Source: Gemmata massiliana (GTDB taxonomy: Bacteria > Planctomycetota > Planctomycetia > Gemmatales > Gemmataceae). Taken from it: 64,000 nucleotides of DNA. The DNA lies in the NCBI RefSeq assembly GCF_901538265.1, contig NZ_LR593886.1, positions 4,671,738 through 4,735,737 of the forward strand, given 5' to 3'. Below the pieces are notes generated by a model. The model saw nothing but the letters and a program-made list of their open reading frames with translations. It ran no database searches and was not told the origin of the DNA. The position numbers and the translations under genes were made by a program. Positions 53,497-62,244 of this stretch are shown one piece after another; positions within the stretch are counted from its first letter, which is position 1; each line of letters opens with the position of its first letter.

Positions 53497-54981
53497 GTGG
53501 ACCTGTTTGACGATCTGCGGCAAGAGAACCGCTCGAAGGCCCGTCCGCTCGCCGCACGAATGCGCCCGCGCACGCTCGACGAGTACGTCGGGCAGGGCCA
53601 CTTTCTCGGGCCGGGCAAGTTGCTCCGGCGGATGCTCCTCGCGGACCGACTGAACTCGCTGATCTTCTACGGGCCGCCCGGGTGCGGAAAAACGGCGCTC
53701 GCGCACGTCATCGCGAACCACACCAAGAGCCGCTTCAAGCCGCTGAACGCGGTCGCGGCCGGCATCAAAGAAGTGCGCGAGCTGCTCGCCGAGGCCCGCA
53801 GTCACCTCGAAGAACTCGGCGAGCGCACGATCTTGTTTCTCGACGAAATGCACCGCTTCAACCGCGCGCAGCAAGACGTACTCCTGCCCGACGTCGAAGA
53901 CGGTGTCATTATCCTCATCGGCGCGACGACCCAGAATCCGTTTTTCGCGATCAACACGCCGCTCCTGTCGCGGAGCCAGATCTTCCGTTTCGAGCCGTTG
54001 ACCCGAGACGACATCCGCACGCTGATTTCGCGCGCCCTCGCGGACAAGGAGCGCGGGCAGGGCAAGCAGAACGTGACGATCACCGAGGACGCGATGGCGT
54101 TCCTGGTCGAAACGTGTGACGGCGACGCGCGCCGGGCGCTCACGGCTCTGGAGATCGGCGTGAAGTCGGCCCTCGCACCGGAGAATGCGAAACCTACCCC
54201 CCCGGCCCCCCTCCCTAAAGGGAAGGGGGAGCAGGCGCGCGAAACCTCTGTGGGGGCTGCGTCCATCTCCGATGGTTCTAACTCCCCCTTCCCTTCAGGG
54301 AGGGGGGCCGGGGGGGTAGGTTCGTCCCCCGGAATTCTGTTTGATATCACACTTGCGCAGGATTCCATTCAGCAGAAAGTGATCGAGTTCGACCCGACCG
54401 GCGACACGCACTACGACACCGCGTCGGCATTTATCAAGAGCCTCCGCGGGAGTGATCCGGACGCCGCGTTGTACTGGATGGCCCGGATGCTGGAGGGGGG
54501 CGAAGACCCGCGGTTCGTGGCCCGGCGCCTGGTCATTTTTGCGTCCGAGGACGTGGGCAACGCGGACCCGTTTGGGGTAGTGCTCGCGAACGCGGCTTGG
54601 GACGCGGTGGAGAAGGTCGGCTTGCCGGAGTGCCGGATCAACCTAGCGCATGCGGTCTGTTACCTCGCGACCGCGCTGAAGTCGAACGCGAGCTATATGG
54701 CCGGCGAAGCAGCAGCAAAAGACGTAAAAGAGGGGCGCACGCTCCCGGTTCCGTTACACCTCCGCGACAAGGGTTACCGTGGCGCGAAGGAAACGTTCGG
54801 GCACGGAGTCGGCTACAAGTACGCCCACGACTTCGAGGGCGGGTGGGTCGACCAGGAGTACATCCCCACGGACGCGGAGTACTACCACCCCACCGACCGC
54901 GGTCACGAGGGGAAGATCAAAGCGCGCCTGGAGGAACTGCGGAAGCGGAAGAAGAAACCTGGGGACGAACGACCGGCGTGA
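53497..54981 (+). CDS. rarA: Replication-associated recombination ATPase RarA (MgsA) with in-frame insert
   Basis: 494 residues from a GTG at 53497 with CCGGAGG upstream. RarA is an AAA+ ATPase of the clamp-loader group that acts at stalled forks with SSB. Walker A is GPPGCGKT (59-66), Walker B ILFLDEMHRFNRAQQD, sensor 1 IGATTQNP, sensor 2 CDGDARRALTALE, and the C-terminal tetramer domain contains SLRGSDPDAALYWMARML and ASEDVGNADP. Residues 232-275 are encoded by a palindromic repeat and fall between sensor 2 and the C-terminal domain. Without them the protein would be 450 residues, close to the E. coli protein. The frame is kept, so function may be retained. Confidence 0.95.
   Translation: MDLFDDLRQENRSKARPLAARMRPRTLDEYVGQGHFLGPGKLLRRMLLADRLNSLIFYGPPGCGKTALAHVIANHTKSRFKPLNAVAAGIKEVRELLAEARSHLEELGERTILFLDEMHRFNRAQQDVLLPDVEDGVIILIGATTQNPFFAINTPLLSRSQIFRFEPLTRDDIRTLISRALADKERGQGKQNVTITEDAMAFLVETCDGDARRALTALEIGVKSALAPENAKPTPPAPLPKGKGEQARETSVGAASISDGSNSPFPSGRGAGGVGSSPGILFDITLAQDSIQQKVIEFDPTGDTHYDTASAFIKSLRGSDPDAALYWMARMLEGGEDPRFVARRLVIFASEDVGNADPFGVVLANAAWDAVEKVGLPECRINLAHAVCYLATALKSNASYMAGEAAAKDVKEGRTLPVPLHLRDKGYRGAKETFGHGVGYKYAHDFEGGWVDQEYIPTDAEYYHPTDRGHEGKIKARLEELRKRKKKPGDERPA
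54191..54322. repeat. 132-bp palindromic element inserted in rarA
   Basis: Terminal inverted repeats of 41 bases, 54191-54231 and 54282-54322, match at 40 of 41 positions and flank 50 bases. Each arm contains a minor TCCCT-N2-AGGGA hairpin and G/C runs. The length is 44 codons and no stop occurs in the rarA frame. It encodes a Pro/Gly-rich segment (TPPAPLPKGKGE ... SPFPSGRGAGGVG). It looks like a mobile or amplified palindromic repeat similar in behaviour to Rickettsia palindromic elements. Confidence 0.9.
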
Positions 54982-54998
54982 GTCGGTGCTCTCGTGCT

Positions 54999-55625
54999 TC
55001 AGTGAATGTCTGGTTGTTGATTCGGTGCTTGGATTAAGTGCCGCTCAGCGAGCGCCGGCAGCACCAGATCAAGGACCGTGCCGATCCAGTCGTGGTCGTC
55101 GTGAAAGAGCACGATGTCGCCGGGGCGCACGAGTTCCAGCACTTCCCGCGCGCACCGGATCGCGTCAGATTCGCTGCGGCACTGCCAGTCGCCGCTATCG
55201 AGTGACCAATGCACGCACTTCAGGCCCAAACGCTGCGCTGCGATCCATGCACCGGGCCGCAGCTTCCCGAGTGCCGGGCGGAATAGGGTCGCGTTCGGAA
55301 CGAGGTCTTGGCACTTCCGCGAATCGGCGAGCGGCTTCCGAATATCGATCCAGCCCGGAAGCTCGTGCTCGAACGTGTGGTTCCCCAGTGTATGTCCGGC
55401 AGACGTGATGCGTGTCACGAGTGCCGGGTCTGCGATGCGCCTGCCGACGAGGAAGAACGCCGCTTGCACGTTGAACGCTGCGAGCCGGTCTAACACTGCG
55501 GGCGTATGTTTTGGGTGCGGGCCGTCATCGAACGTGAGCCACACACTGGAACCCGCCACGCGGGTTCGGCTGAAGGGGGCTAGTGCCGCGCGTTTGAGCC
55601 AACTCGTCCGTCGGGCAAACTTCAT
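54999..55625 (-). CDS. Polysaccharide deacetylase (NodB-like, CE4)
   Basis: 208 residues from the ATG at 55625, which overlaps the stop of the glycosyltransferase gene by 4 bases (ATGA). The NodB-homology motifs are LTFDDGPHPKHT (catalytic and metal Asp), HTLGNHTFEHE (metal His pair) and FRPALGKLRP. The late motif is IVLFHDDHD. CE4 enzymes remove N-acetyl groups from chitin-like polymers or peptidoglycan. No signal peptide, so it probably acts in the cytoplasm or at the inner face on a lipid-linked glycan made by the coupled glycosyltransferase. Confidence 0.9.
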   Translation of the reverse strand: MKFARRTSWLKRAALAPFSRTRVAGSSVWLTFDDGPHPKHTPAVLDRLAAFNVQAAFFLVGRRIADPALVTRITSAGHTLGNHTFEHELPGWIDIRKPLADSRKCQDLVPNATLFRPALGKLRPGAWIAAQRLGLKCVHWSLDSGDWQCRSESDAIRCAREVLELVRPGDIVLFHDDHDWIGTVLDLVLPALAERHLIQAPNQQPDIH

Positions 55626-56704
55626 GCTGCGCGTCTCGTACTTTCGAGCGGGCGCGCGGTGCGCTGCCAACTTGAACTGCGACGCACCACGCCCGCCAGC
55701 GTGACCCAACTCAATCGCGCCACCACGACCGGTGACTTCAACAGTAAACCGAGGCGCTTGGGCGATAGCCCCACGATCCACATCGCCCGTAAGTACAGAA
55801 TCGCGATCACGGATACAATCGCAGCCGGCCAAATAACGAAGCCGCAGACGATGCTAACTAGTGTCGTAAAAGCAAGATATGCCAACACGAGCGGCTTGCT
55901 CGCGAGCAGTCCGGCCCCGCGCCAGCGCCGGCGCTGTTGACACAAGTCCGCGACCGAGGGCGGCGCTTCACACGATACTTCCGCCCCACCGCAATAGCGC
56001 ACGCGGATACGCGCGGCCCTGAGTCGCTGCGCGTACTCTGCGTCTTCCGTGGCTCCGAACGCATCCCACGGAACGCGCGCGAATACGCTCCGGCGAAACG
56101 CCATGCCCGTTCCGCGCAGTGGAACGGAAAAGCCGATCCGGTCCCAGCCCGCCGCGGTGGAATCATCGAACGCCGCCCCCACCGCGGCGACGAACCCGGC
56201 CGGGCCGTCGTCCGCGTTCCGGGACCGCACCGCCACTTGTGCCGCGTCCGCGCCGGTAGCGAACGTCGCGTCGAGTGCTTGGAGGGCATCGCGATTCAGC
56301 GCGCAGTCCGCATCAAGGACGAACACGACGTCCGGCGCGCCCTTCAATACGCGCTCCAGACCGAACGCGAGCGCGTACCCCTTTCCGCGGTTTACCGGAT
56401 CGTACCGCACGAGACACGTGACCCCCGCCTCGCGTGCGATCCGTGCGGTGTCGTCGGTGCAGTTGTCCGCGATGACACAAACTCGCACCAGTTCGCGCGG
56501 GTAATCGAGTGCGGCCAAGCTCCGCAGCGTTCGCGGCAGCGCGTCCTCCTCATTGTGTGCGGGGACGAGGACCGTGAACGTACACGTCGGAGCACGCAAG
56601 TACGCGCGCCGGCGCCGAAGCACCGCGAGCGTGGGAACGAGATAGCCCAGGCACGCCACCGTCGCCAGGACGAGGCACACCAGAAGCCCGGTCGTGGCGA
56701 CCAT
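55622..56704 (-). CDS. Family 2 glycosyltransferase with membrane helices
   Basis: 360 residues. An N-terminal helix (GLLVCLVLATVACLGYLVP) precedes the GT-A domain: FTVLVPAHNEEDALPRTLRSL, VIADNCTDDT, DVVFVLDADCALN (DxD), FGATEDAEYAQRL (catalytic ED) and QQRRRWRGAG (QxxRW). Two to three helices close the protein (about 270-315). QxxRW marks processive GT2 enzymes such as chitin, cellulose or NodC-type synthases, although this one is short. It is followed with a 4-base overlap by a NodB-like deacetylase, which suggests a deacetylated glycan or glycolipid product. Confidence 0.9.
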   Translation of the reverse strand: MVATTGLLVCLVLATVACLGYLVPTLAVLRRRRAYLRAPTCTFTVLVPAHNEEDALPRTLRSLAALDYPRELVRVCVIADNCTDDTARIAREAGVTCLVRYDPVNRGKGYALAFGLERVLKGAPDVVFVLDADCALNRDALQALDATFATGADAAQVAVRSRNADDGPAGFVAAVGAAFDDSTAAGWDRIGFSVPLRGTGMAFRRSVFARVPWDAFGATEDAEYAQRLRAARIRVRYCGGAEVSCEAPPSVADLCQQRRRWRGAGLLASKPLVLAYLAFTTLVSIVCGFVIWPAAIVSVIAILYLRAMWIVGLSPKRLGLLLKSPVVVARLSWVTLAGVVRRSSSWQRTARPLESTRRAA

Positions 56705-57047
56705 GCTTCACCGAACGATAGGGATAGTTTGGTTCAGCGCGTGCAATAACGGCGTGCTTCGGCGAGAGCAAGTGAGGTTTCGGTCGAATGTTCTCTCGTT
56801 GGCGGATAGCAGCGCAGCTTGGGTGATTCAGCGAAGACCGGACCGCTCCGCTTGCCCACTTTTACGCATCTAACGGCTTGGTTTTCGTTTCATCTTCTGT
56901 TGACACACATCTCAACGCCGCTATACCTCGTGGCCGAAATCGGACGGCTATCGACGGGGGAAAACGACCGGTAGCCGTTTACCAGTAATCACGAATCCGA
57001 AACGCCCCGGTCCGCGAGACGCTCGGCTGACAGGGCCGGAGGGCACA
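56705..57047. other. Intergenic region between divergent genes
   Basis: 343 bases between the leftward glycosyltransferase and the rightward MazG-like gene. It holds a likely promoter at 56900-56927 (listed separately). I see no RNA gene or strong repeat here. Confidence 0.5.
56900..56927 (+). promoter_or_regulatory. Probable sigma70-type promoter for the MazG-like gene
   Basis: A consensus TTGACA at 56900-56905, 16-base spacer and TATACC at 56922-56927 (four of six). The start codon is about 120 bases downstream. Called by eye only. Confidence 0.5.
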
Positions 57048-57377
57048 ATGGACGCGACCACTCCGGTGGAGTCGCTCAAAGACGGTATTCGCCGGTTCGC
57101 CACCGTGCGCGGCTGGGAGCCGTACCACACGCCGAAGAACCTCACGATGGCTCTGGCGAGCGAGGTCGGCGAGTTGTGCGACATCTTCCGCTGGCTGACG
57201 GCCGAGGAATCGGTCGCCGTGGCCGCGAACCCGGCGACGCGAGAGGCGGTCGCGGACGAGTTGGCGGACATCGCGAATATCGTGTTCCTGCTCAGCGCTC
57301 ACACCGGGATCGATTTGTCCGAGGCGATCGCGGCGAAGATGACGAAGAACGCGATCAAGTACCCGCCTCCCATCTAA
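57048..57377 (+). CDS. MazG-like nucleotide pyrophosphohydrolase
   Basis: 109 residues with GGAGGG before the ATG. The all-alpha NTP-PPase motif is present: SEVGELCDIFRW (ExxE) and ADELADIANIVFLL (ExxD). Single-domain members of the RS21-C6/dCTPase group hydrolyse (d)NTPs, often modified dCTP, to monophosphates and protect DNA from damaged nucleotides. YHTPKNLTMAL near the start is typical of that group. Confidence 0.9.
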   Translation: MDATTPVESLKDGIRRFATVRGWEPYHTPKNLTMALASEVGELCDIFRWLTAEESVAVAANPATREAVADELADIANIVFLLSAHTGIDLSEAIAAKMTKNAIKYPPPI

Positions 57378-57489
57378 CGGGGCGGGGCGGATTCATAAGC
57401 GGTGCGGCTCGGGGGAGCCGGGGAATGCGACGCGGGGCCGGTGCGCCGGCACTGAGTAACGGATCGACCTGTCTGAGGGGGAGAAGGCC

Positions 57490-59649
57490 GTGCGTAAACG
57501 ACCGATTGTGCTCACGGCCGCTGTTGCGGTCGCGGGCCTAGCCGTGCTGGGGACGGTGGTGGCCCAACAGCCGAGTAGTGGGTACACGCAGCCCAAAGTG
57601 GTGCCAGCCAGCGGCACGACTTCGGGTACGACGCGCCCCTACAACGAGTGGACACCGAACTCGAACCAGCCCATCCCCTCACCGGCCGCGGGACTCGGCA
57701 ACCCGAACCAACAGGGAACCCGGCCCGCGGGCGGCGCGTACCCGGCTTCGGGCGCTCAACCGCAAAACGGTGTGTACCCGGCCGGCAACCAACCCGTGAA
57801 CCGCCCGCGTCCCGGCATTGCAGGGGCCGATCCGGTTCGCCCGGCCGCAGGGTTCGATATCCCGGCACCGAGCATGGAGATGCCTGGGTCGGCGGCTCCA
57901 CCGACGCGCCCGCTCCCGCCGCCGAGCCTGAGCGTCGAACCGGGGGACAACAAGTTCGCCCCCGCACCCGGTGGTCCCGCGATTCCACCGGCCACTGGTG
58001 GAGCGCCGACTGCCCCGACCGCTCCGCCTTTCGTTCCTGTACCTCCCGCGCCCGGGGGCTTGACCCCGCCGCCGGCCGGTCCGTCCACCCCGCCCGCATT
58101 CCCGCCCACGCCGGTCGCTCCGCCCGGGGGCGCCGTTCGGCCGTCGATTCCTGCTCCGGGTGGTGTGGCGCCGCTCGTTCCCCCGGGACCGAGTGTGTCC
58201 ACTGCGCCCACCGGTGCGCCGCTCCCGAGCCGCGTATCGCAGAGCGTAACAATCGACGCGGTCTGCCCCGATTCGGTCGTGTTCAACTCCGAATGGCGCT
58301 ACGAGATCGTGATTCGCAACACCGGCAATGTTGTGGTGCAGAACGTCCGCGTGGAAGACGACATCCCGGCCGGCGCCCAGTACGTCGGCAGCGATCCGCC
58401 CGCCGAAGTGAGCGGCGACAAGCTGGTGTGGGCGCTCGGCTCGATGGACGGCGCCACCGAAAAGCGGATCGCGGTGCGGGTGCGGCCGACCGAAGAGGGC
58501 GAACTCCGCAGCCGCGCAACGGTGACTTACTCCGCGTCCGTGGATGCGAAGACCAAAGTGACCCGCCCGCGCCTCGCGGTGACCGTCGGGTGCCCCGAAG
58601 TGGCTCGTGCGGGGGAGGAGCCGGGGTTCAAGATCAAGGGCACGAACTCCGGGACCGGCCCCGCGCAACAGATGGTGTTCCGGGCGCTTTTGTCGGAAGG
58701 GCTGGACTACCGCGACCAGGGGAAGGAACTCGTGACCAAGCTCGCGAGCCTCCCTGCGGGCGAATCGCGGACTGTGGATCTGCCCTTAAGTGCGCTCAAA
58801 GCCGGGTTGCAATCGTGCCAGGTGACTGTGACCGCTGAGGGCAGCCCGGAAGCGACCGCGCGGGCGTCCGTGAACGTGGTCGAACCGCTGCTCCAGATCG
58901 CGCAATCGGGTCCGGCGAAGTGCCTCGTTCGGGCCGAGCCGACCTACGAAATCAAGCTCTCGAACCCGGGTACGGCCGCGACGGACACGATCACGGTTCA
59001 CTCGGTGCTGCCGGACGGCTTCGATTTCGTGCAAGCGAGTGACAGCGGCGCCTTCAATGCGACCAACCGCGTGGTGACCTGGAAGCTGAACGGGCTGGCC
59101 GCGGGCGGCACCAAGGCCGTCGGTATCAAGCTGCGGGCCGGGGCCGCGGGCGACGTGGCTCTGCGGACCACCGCGACGGCCGCACCGGAAGTTCAGCCGG
59201 GCGGCGTGGCCCCCGCGGGTGGCGTTGCGGTCCGGGCCGGGCGTGTGCTAGAGGCGAAGGCCGACACCGCGATCAAGGCCGAGGGCGTGGCCGCTCTGCG
59301 GTTCGATGTGGCGGGGCTTGAGAACCCGGTCGAGGTCGGCAAGGAAGCCGTCTACGAGATCCGGATCGTGAACCAGGGCACGGGCGCCTGCACCAACGTG
59401 CAAATCATGGCCGCCCTTGCCGAAGGGACCACGTTCACGAACTCGAACGGCCCGACGCAAGCGAAGGCTACCGGGCAGACGCTGGTGTTCGAGCCGATCC
59501 CGACGCTGGCGGTGAAGGGTGAGACGGTCTACCGCGTGCGGGTCCGCGGGGCCGCGGCCGGCGACCAACGGTTCCGGGTGCAACTCACCTGCGACCAGGT
59601 CCGCACGCCGGTGGTCAAGGAAGAGAGCACGCGGTTCTACAAGGAGTGA
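57490..59649 (+). CDS. Exported proline-rich protein with DUF11-like repeats
   Basis: 719 residues from a GTG at 57490. The signal peptide is about 25 residues (VLTAAVAVAGLAVLGTVVAQ). Residues 30-250 are low-complexity Pro/Gly/Ala (PPPAGPSTPPAFPPTPVAPP). From about 250 to 715 there are four DUF11/CARDB-type beta-sandwich repeats, with motifs VVFNSEWRYEIVIRNTGNVV, VRVEDDIPAGAQYVGSDPPA, LVRAEPTYEIKLSNPGTAAT and VGKEAVYEIRIVNQGTGAC. DUF11 repeats occur in cell-surface adhesion or wall proteins. No sorting signal at the C-terminus, so it may be held by the Pro-rich part or by partners. Confidence 0.85.
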   Translation: MRKRPIVLTAAVAVAGLAVLGTVVAQQPSSGYTQPKVVPASGTTSGTTRPYNEWTPNSNQPIPSPAAGLGNPNQQGTRPAGGAYPASGAQPQNGVYPAGNQPVNRPRPGIAGADPVRPAAGFDIPAPSMEMPGSAAPPTRPLPPPSLSVEPGDNKFAPAPGGPAIPPATGGAPTAPTAPPFVPVPPAPGGLTPPPAGPSTPPAFPPTPVAPPGGAVRPSIPAPGGVAPLVPPGPSVSTAPTGAPLPSRVSQSVTIDAVCPDSVVFNSEWRYEIVIRNTGNVVVQNVRVEDDIPAGAQYVGSDPPAEVSGDKLVWALGSMDGATEKRIAVRVRPTEEGELRSRATVTYSASVDAKTKVTRPRLAVTVGCPEVARAGEEPGFKIKGTNSGTGPAQQMVFRALLSEGLDYRDQGKELVTKLASLPAGESRTVDLPLSALKAGLQSCQVTVTAEGSPEATARASVNVVEPLLQIAQSGPAKCLVRAEPTYEIKLSNPGTAATDTITVHSVLPDGFDFVQASDSGAFNATNRVVTWKLNGLAAGGTKAVGIKLRAGAAGDVALRTTATAAPEVQPGGVAPAGGVAVRAGRVLEAKADTAIKAEGVAALRFDVAGLENPVEVGKEAVYEIRIVNQGTGACTNVQIMAALAEGTTFTNSNGPTQAKATGQTLVFEPIPTLAVKGETVYRVRVRGAAAGDQRFRVQLTCDQVRTPVVKEESTRFYKE

Positions 59650-59939
59650 CCCGCGGGTGAGGTAAACCCAACCCGCAAGGGCGGTGGGTATCGCAAGCAG
59701 GGTAGGGAGTGCTCCGCGTGGGCAGGGGTGCCCACGAGGGGCGCGAAGAAACAAGGCAGTGACCATGCCTTCGCACTAATAGCGGAGGCAGTAAGTCGGG
59801 TTCGCGAGAGAACCTCGGTCGTGCGGGGGCACGAGGCGAGGTGCAGTGGAAGGGAATGGCGGGGGTTGCTACAGTCCGACGGCTTCATGCCGGGTCCGCG
59901 GGATGCGCTGCGGGGCCGGTCGGGGGAGGGAGTCCGTTC

Positions 59940-60494
59940 ATGAGCATTAGTCGTGCGCCGCGCAGGGACCGGGTCGAGACGGACGCGAACGCGATCCACA
60001 TCCGCTGGATGATCCGGCGGGACATGCCCGACGTGATGGGGATCGAGCTGTCGAGCTTCGAGTACGCCTGGACCGAGGACGATTTCCTCCGGTGCCTGCG
60101 CCAGCGGAACTGCATCGGAATGGTCGCCGAGCGCGGCGACACGATCATTGGGTTCATGATTTATGAGTTGCACCGTGCGCGCCTGCAACTCCTGAACTTC
60201 GCCGTGGCCCCGGCGGTTCGCCGGAGCGGGGTGGGCGGGCTGCTCATCGGCAAGTTGATTTACAAGCTGTGCAGCCACCGCCGGCAGAAGCTCGCGCTTG
60301 CGGTGCGCGAAGGGAACACGGCCGCGCAACTGTTCTTCCGGTCGCACCGGTTCAAGGCGGCCCGTGTCCTCCGGAACTACTACGAGGACAGCGGCGAAGA
60401 CGCCTACCTGATGGAATACAAGCCGGCGGAAGAGGAATGGGCCGAGTTCGGCGGCGAACCGGTGAACCGCGTCGCGATGTTTGAAGAGAGCTAA
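59940..60494 (+). CDS. RimI-like GNAT acetyltransferase
   Basis: 184 residues from the ATG at 59940 with GGGAGGGAG upstream. GNAT motifs: IRWMIRRDMPDVMGIELSSF, FMIYELHRARLQLLNFAVAP and the acetyl-CoA loop VRRSGVGGLLIGKLIYKL, then LAVREGNTAAQLFFRSHRFK. The last resembles the RimI motif for N-terminal acetylation of ribosomal S18 or other proteins. R-R-S-G-V-G is the Q/RxxGxG/A signature. Flanked by two proline-rich export genes; no functional link evident. Confidence 0.9.
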   Translation: MSISRAPRRDRVETDANAIHIRWMIRRDMPDVMGIELSSFEYAWTEDDFLRCLRQRNCIGMVAERGDTIIGFMIYELHRARLQLLNFAVAPAVRRSGVGGLLIGKLIYKLCSHRRQKLALAVREGNTAAQLFFRSHRFKAARVLRNYYEDSGEDAYLMEYKPAEEEWAEFGGEPVNRVAMFEES

Positions 60495-60590
60495 GAGCAC
60501 GAGCACGCGGTCGGGCGGGACATGCCGCCCGACCCGAGTGCTTCCGGCGAACGCGACTGACCTACGCGACTAACGTGAAAGGACGCCCCG

Positions 60591-62153
60591 ATGACGACGG
60601 AACGCAAACAGTGGTGGCGCAAGGTCGCGGCGATCGCGGTCGGCGGGAGCGTCGTTGCGGGCGGGCTGATCGGCGTTCGCGCGCGTGCCGGGTCGCAAGA
60701 ACCGTCCGCGCCCTTGATCGAAGACGCGGCCTGGTCACGCTCATCGGCTCCCGCAGCGCCTGCGGTCGCGGAGGTGGACCGACGCGACGCGCCTTCCGCA
60801 TCCAGCGAAGGTGTTGTTCCGGCCGGGGCCGCGCTCCCAATTCCCACGCCCACGACTCCCAGCCCGGTTGTGCCCGCTGTTCCGACCGTGCCTGCCATTC
60901 CCGCTCCGCCCGCACCATTCCCGCCGAACCTCGAACCGGTGGGGGCCGGTCCGCGTGCGCCCGAAGCTGGTGTGGGAGCGGACAAGAACCTGTTGCCTCC
61001 CGTTCCGTCGCTTCCGCCGATTGATTTGCCGAAAGTCCCCGGCACGCCGACCCTGCCAGATACCAAACCGACGATTCCGGTCCCGCCCGCAGACCTGACG
61101 CTGCCGGCCCCGGTTGTGCCACCTACTTCTGTCTTGCCGGCGCCGAGCAGCCCGGTTGTGCCGCCCGCGCTTCCGCCATTGCCGGGTGAAAAAGACAAAG
61201 CCGATCCGCAAAAGGTGCCAACGATTCCAGCCCCGCCCGCGCCGGTAGTACCGGTCGTTCCCCCACCTGCGGGGATTGCGCCGTCGTTACCACCGGTACA
61301 AAATACCGAACCGTCGCAGCCGATGTTACCGGGCAAACCGGATTCTGGCTTGAACCCGGCTATTCCAGGGAATACGCTCAATCCAACACCGATTGCGCCA
61401 GCGGTACCTGCGGGGTTCCCGCCCACCAGTCCGGGCGGGCGCGACGTGCCGGCACTGCCGACCAATCGGTCGAAGCCGCCGGAACCGTCGTTCGGTTCGA
61501 CCGACAAGTCCGCGTTCCCGGCCCCGGCGGGCAACCCACTGAATTCGACACCACGAGACACCGCCATGCTCAACTTCAAACAGACGGCCGCCCTCGCGGT
61601 CCTTGGTGGGGCGATGCTCACCGCGGAGCAGGCCCGGTCCGCCCCGCCGGTCGTGCCGATGATCCCGACGGTTCCCGTCAAAGCTGACGAGAAGACGGAA
61701 ACGCAGAAGCTTAAAGAGGATCTGATCGAGGCCAACAAGAAGATTGCAACTCTCGAAAAGCAGATCGAGAAACTCAACGAACTGTTGACCGGCAGGAAGG
61801 ATATTGACGGGAAGACGATCCTGCCCAGTGATCCCGGCGCGATCGCGAACATCAAGGAACTGAAGGACGAGATCGCGAAGCTCAAGCTCGACCTGAAATC
61901 AATGTCGTCGACTTCGCAGAAGCCGGCGATCGTCCCCGAAGCGAAGCCGCGGGGCATCGTGAAGGTGGTGAACGAGTACCCGGTCGAGATCTCGATGGTC
62001 ATCAACGAGAAGTCGCACCGGATCGCACCGAGCACGAAGATTGAGGTCGAGGTGCCGGCGGGCGATTTCACCTACCAACTCCTTCAGTCTGGCGCCGCGG
62101 CCACGCGGAGCGTCATCAAGGACAAGGAAACTGTTACGCTGCGAATCAAGTAA
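60591..62153 (+). CDS. Proline-rich protein fused to a second exported coiled-coil protein
   Basis: 520 residues. The first part has a signal anchor (WWRKVAAIAVGGSVVAGGLIG) and about 280 residues of Pro/Val/Ala low complexity (PAVPTVPAIPAPPAPFPP, KVPTIPAPPAPVVPVVPPP). At residue 326 (ATG 61566) a complete second signal peptide appears, MLNFKQTAALAVLGGAML followed by TAEQARS. It leads to a coiled coil (LKEDLIEANKKIATLEKQIE) and a small beta domain (GIVKVVNEYPVEISMVI). The frame has no stop between them, so either two genes fused by stop loss or an internal start at 61566 makes a 195-residue secreted protein. No known domain was recognised. Confidence 0.75.
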   Translation: MTTERKQWWRKVAAIAVGGSVVAGGLIGVRARAGSQEPSAPLIEDAAWSRSSAPAAPAVAEVDRRDAPSASSEGVVPAGAALPIPTPTTPSPVVPAVPTVPAIPAPPAPFPPNLEPVGAGPRAPEAGVGADKNLLPPVPSLPPIDLPKVPGTPTLPDTKPTIPVPPADLTLPAPVVPPTSVLPAPSSPVVPPALPPLPGEKDKADPQKVPTIPAPPAPVVPVVPPPAGIAPSLPPVQNTEPSQPMLPGKPDSGLNPAIPGNTLNPTPIAPAVPAGFPPTSPGGRDVPALPTNRSKPPEPSFGSTDKSAFPAPAGNPLNSTPRDTAMLNFKQTAALAVLGGAMLTAEQARSAPPVVPMIPTVPVKADEKTETQKLKEDLIEANKKIATLEKQIEKLNELLTGRKDIDGKTILPSDPGAIANIKELKDEIAKLKLDLKSMSSTSQKPAIVPEAKPRGIVKVVNEYPVEISMVINEKSHRIAPSTKIEVEVPAGDFTYQLLQSGAAATRSVIKDKETVTLRIK

Positions 62154-62179
62154 CCCCGAGAAGCGCGGGCGCGATACTC

Positions 62180-62212
62180 AGAACGGAAGACAATTGTCTT
62201 CCGTTCTTGGTT
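62180..62212 (+). terminator. Terminator after the proline-rich fusion gene
   Basis: A 28-base perfect palindrome (62180-62207, arms AGAACGGAAGACAA and TTGTCTTCCGTTCT) followed by TGGTTTT. It lies 26 bases after the stop and 37 bases before the cmk start. Confidence 0.7.
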
Positions 62213-62244
62213 TTCAGTTCCGCACTCCGCATCCCGCGCGAGAC

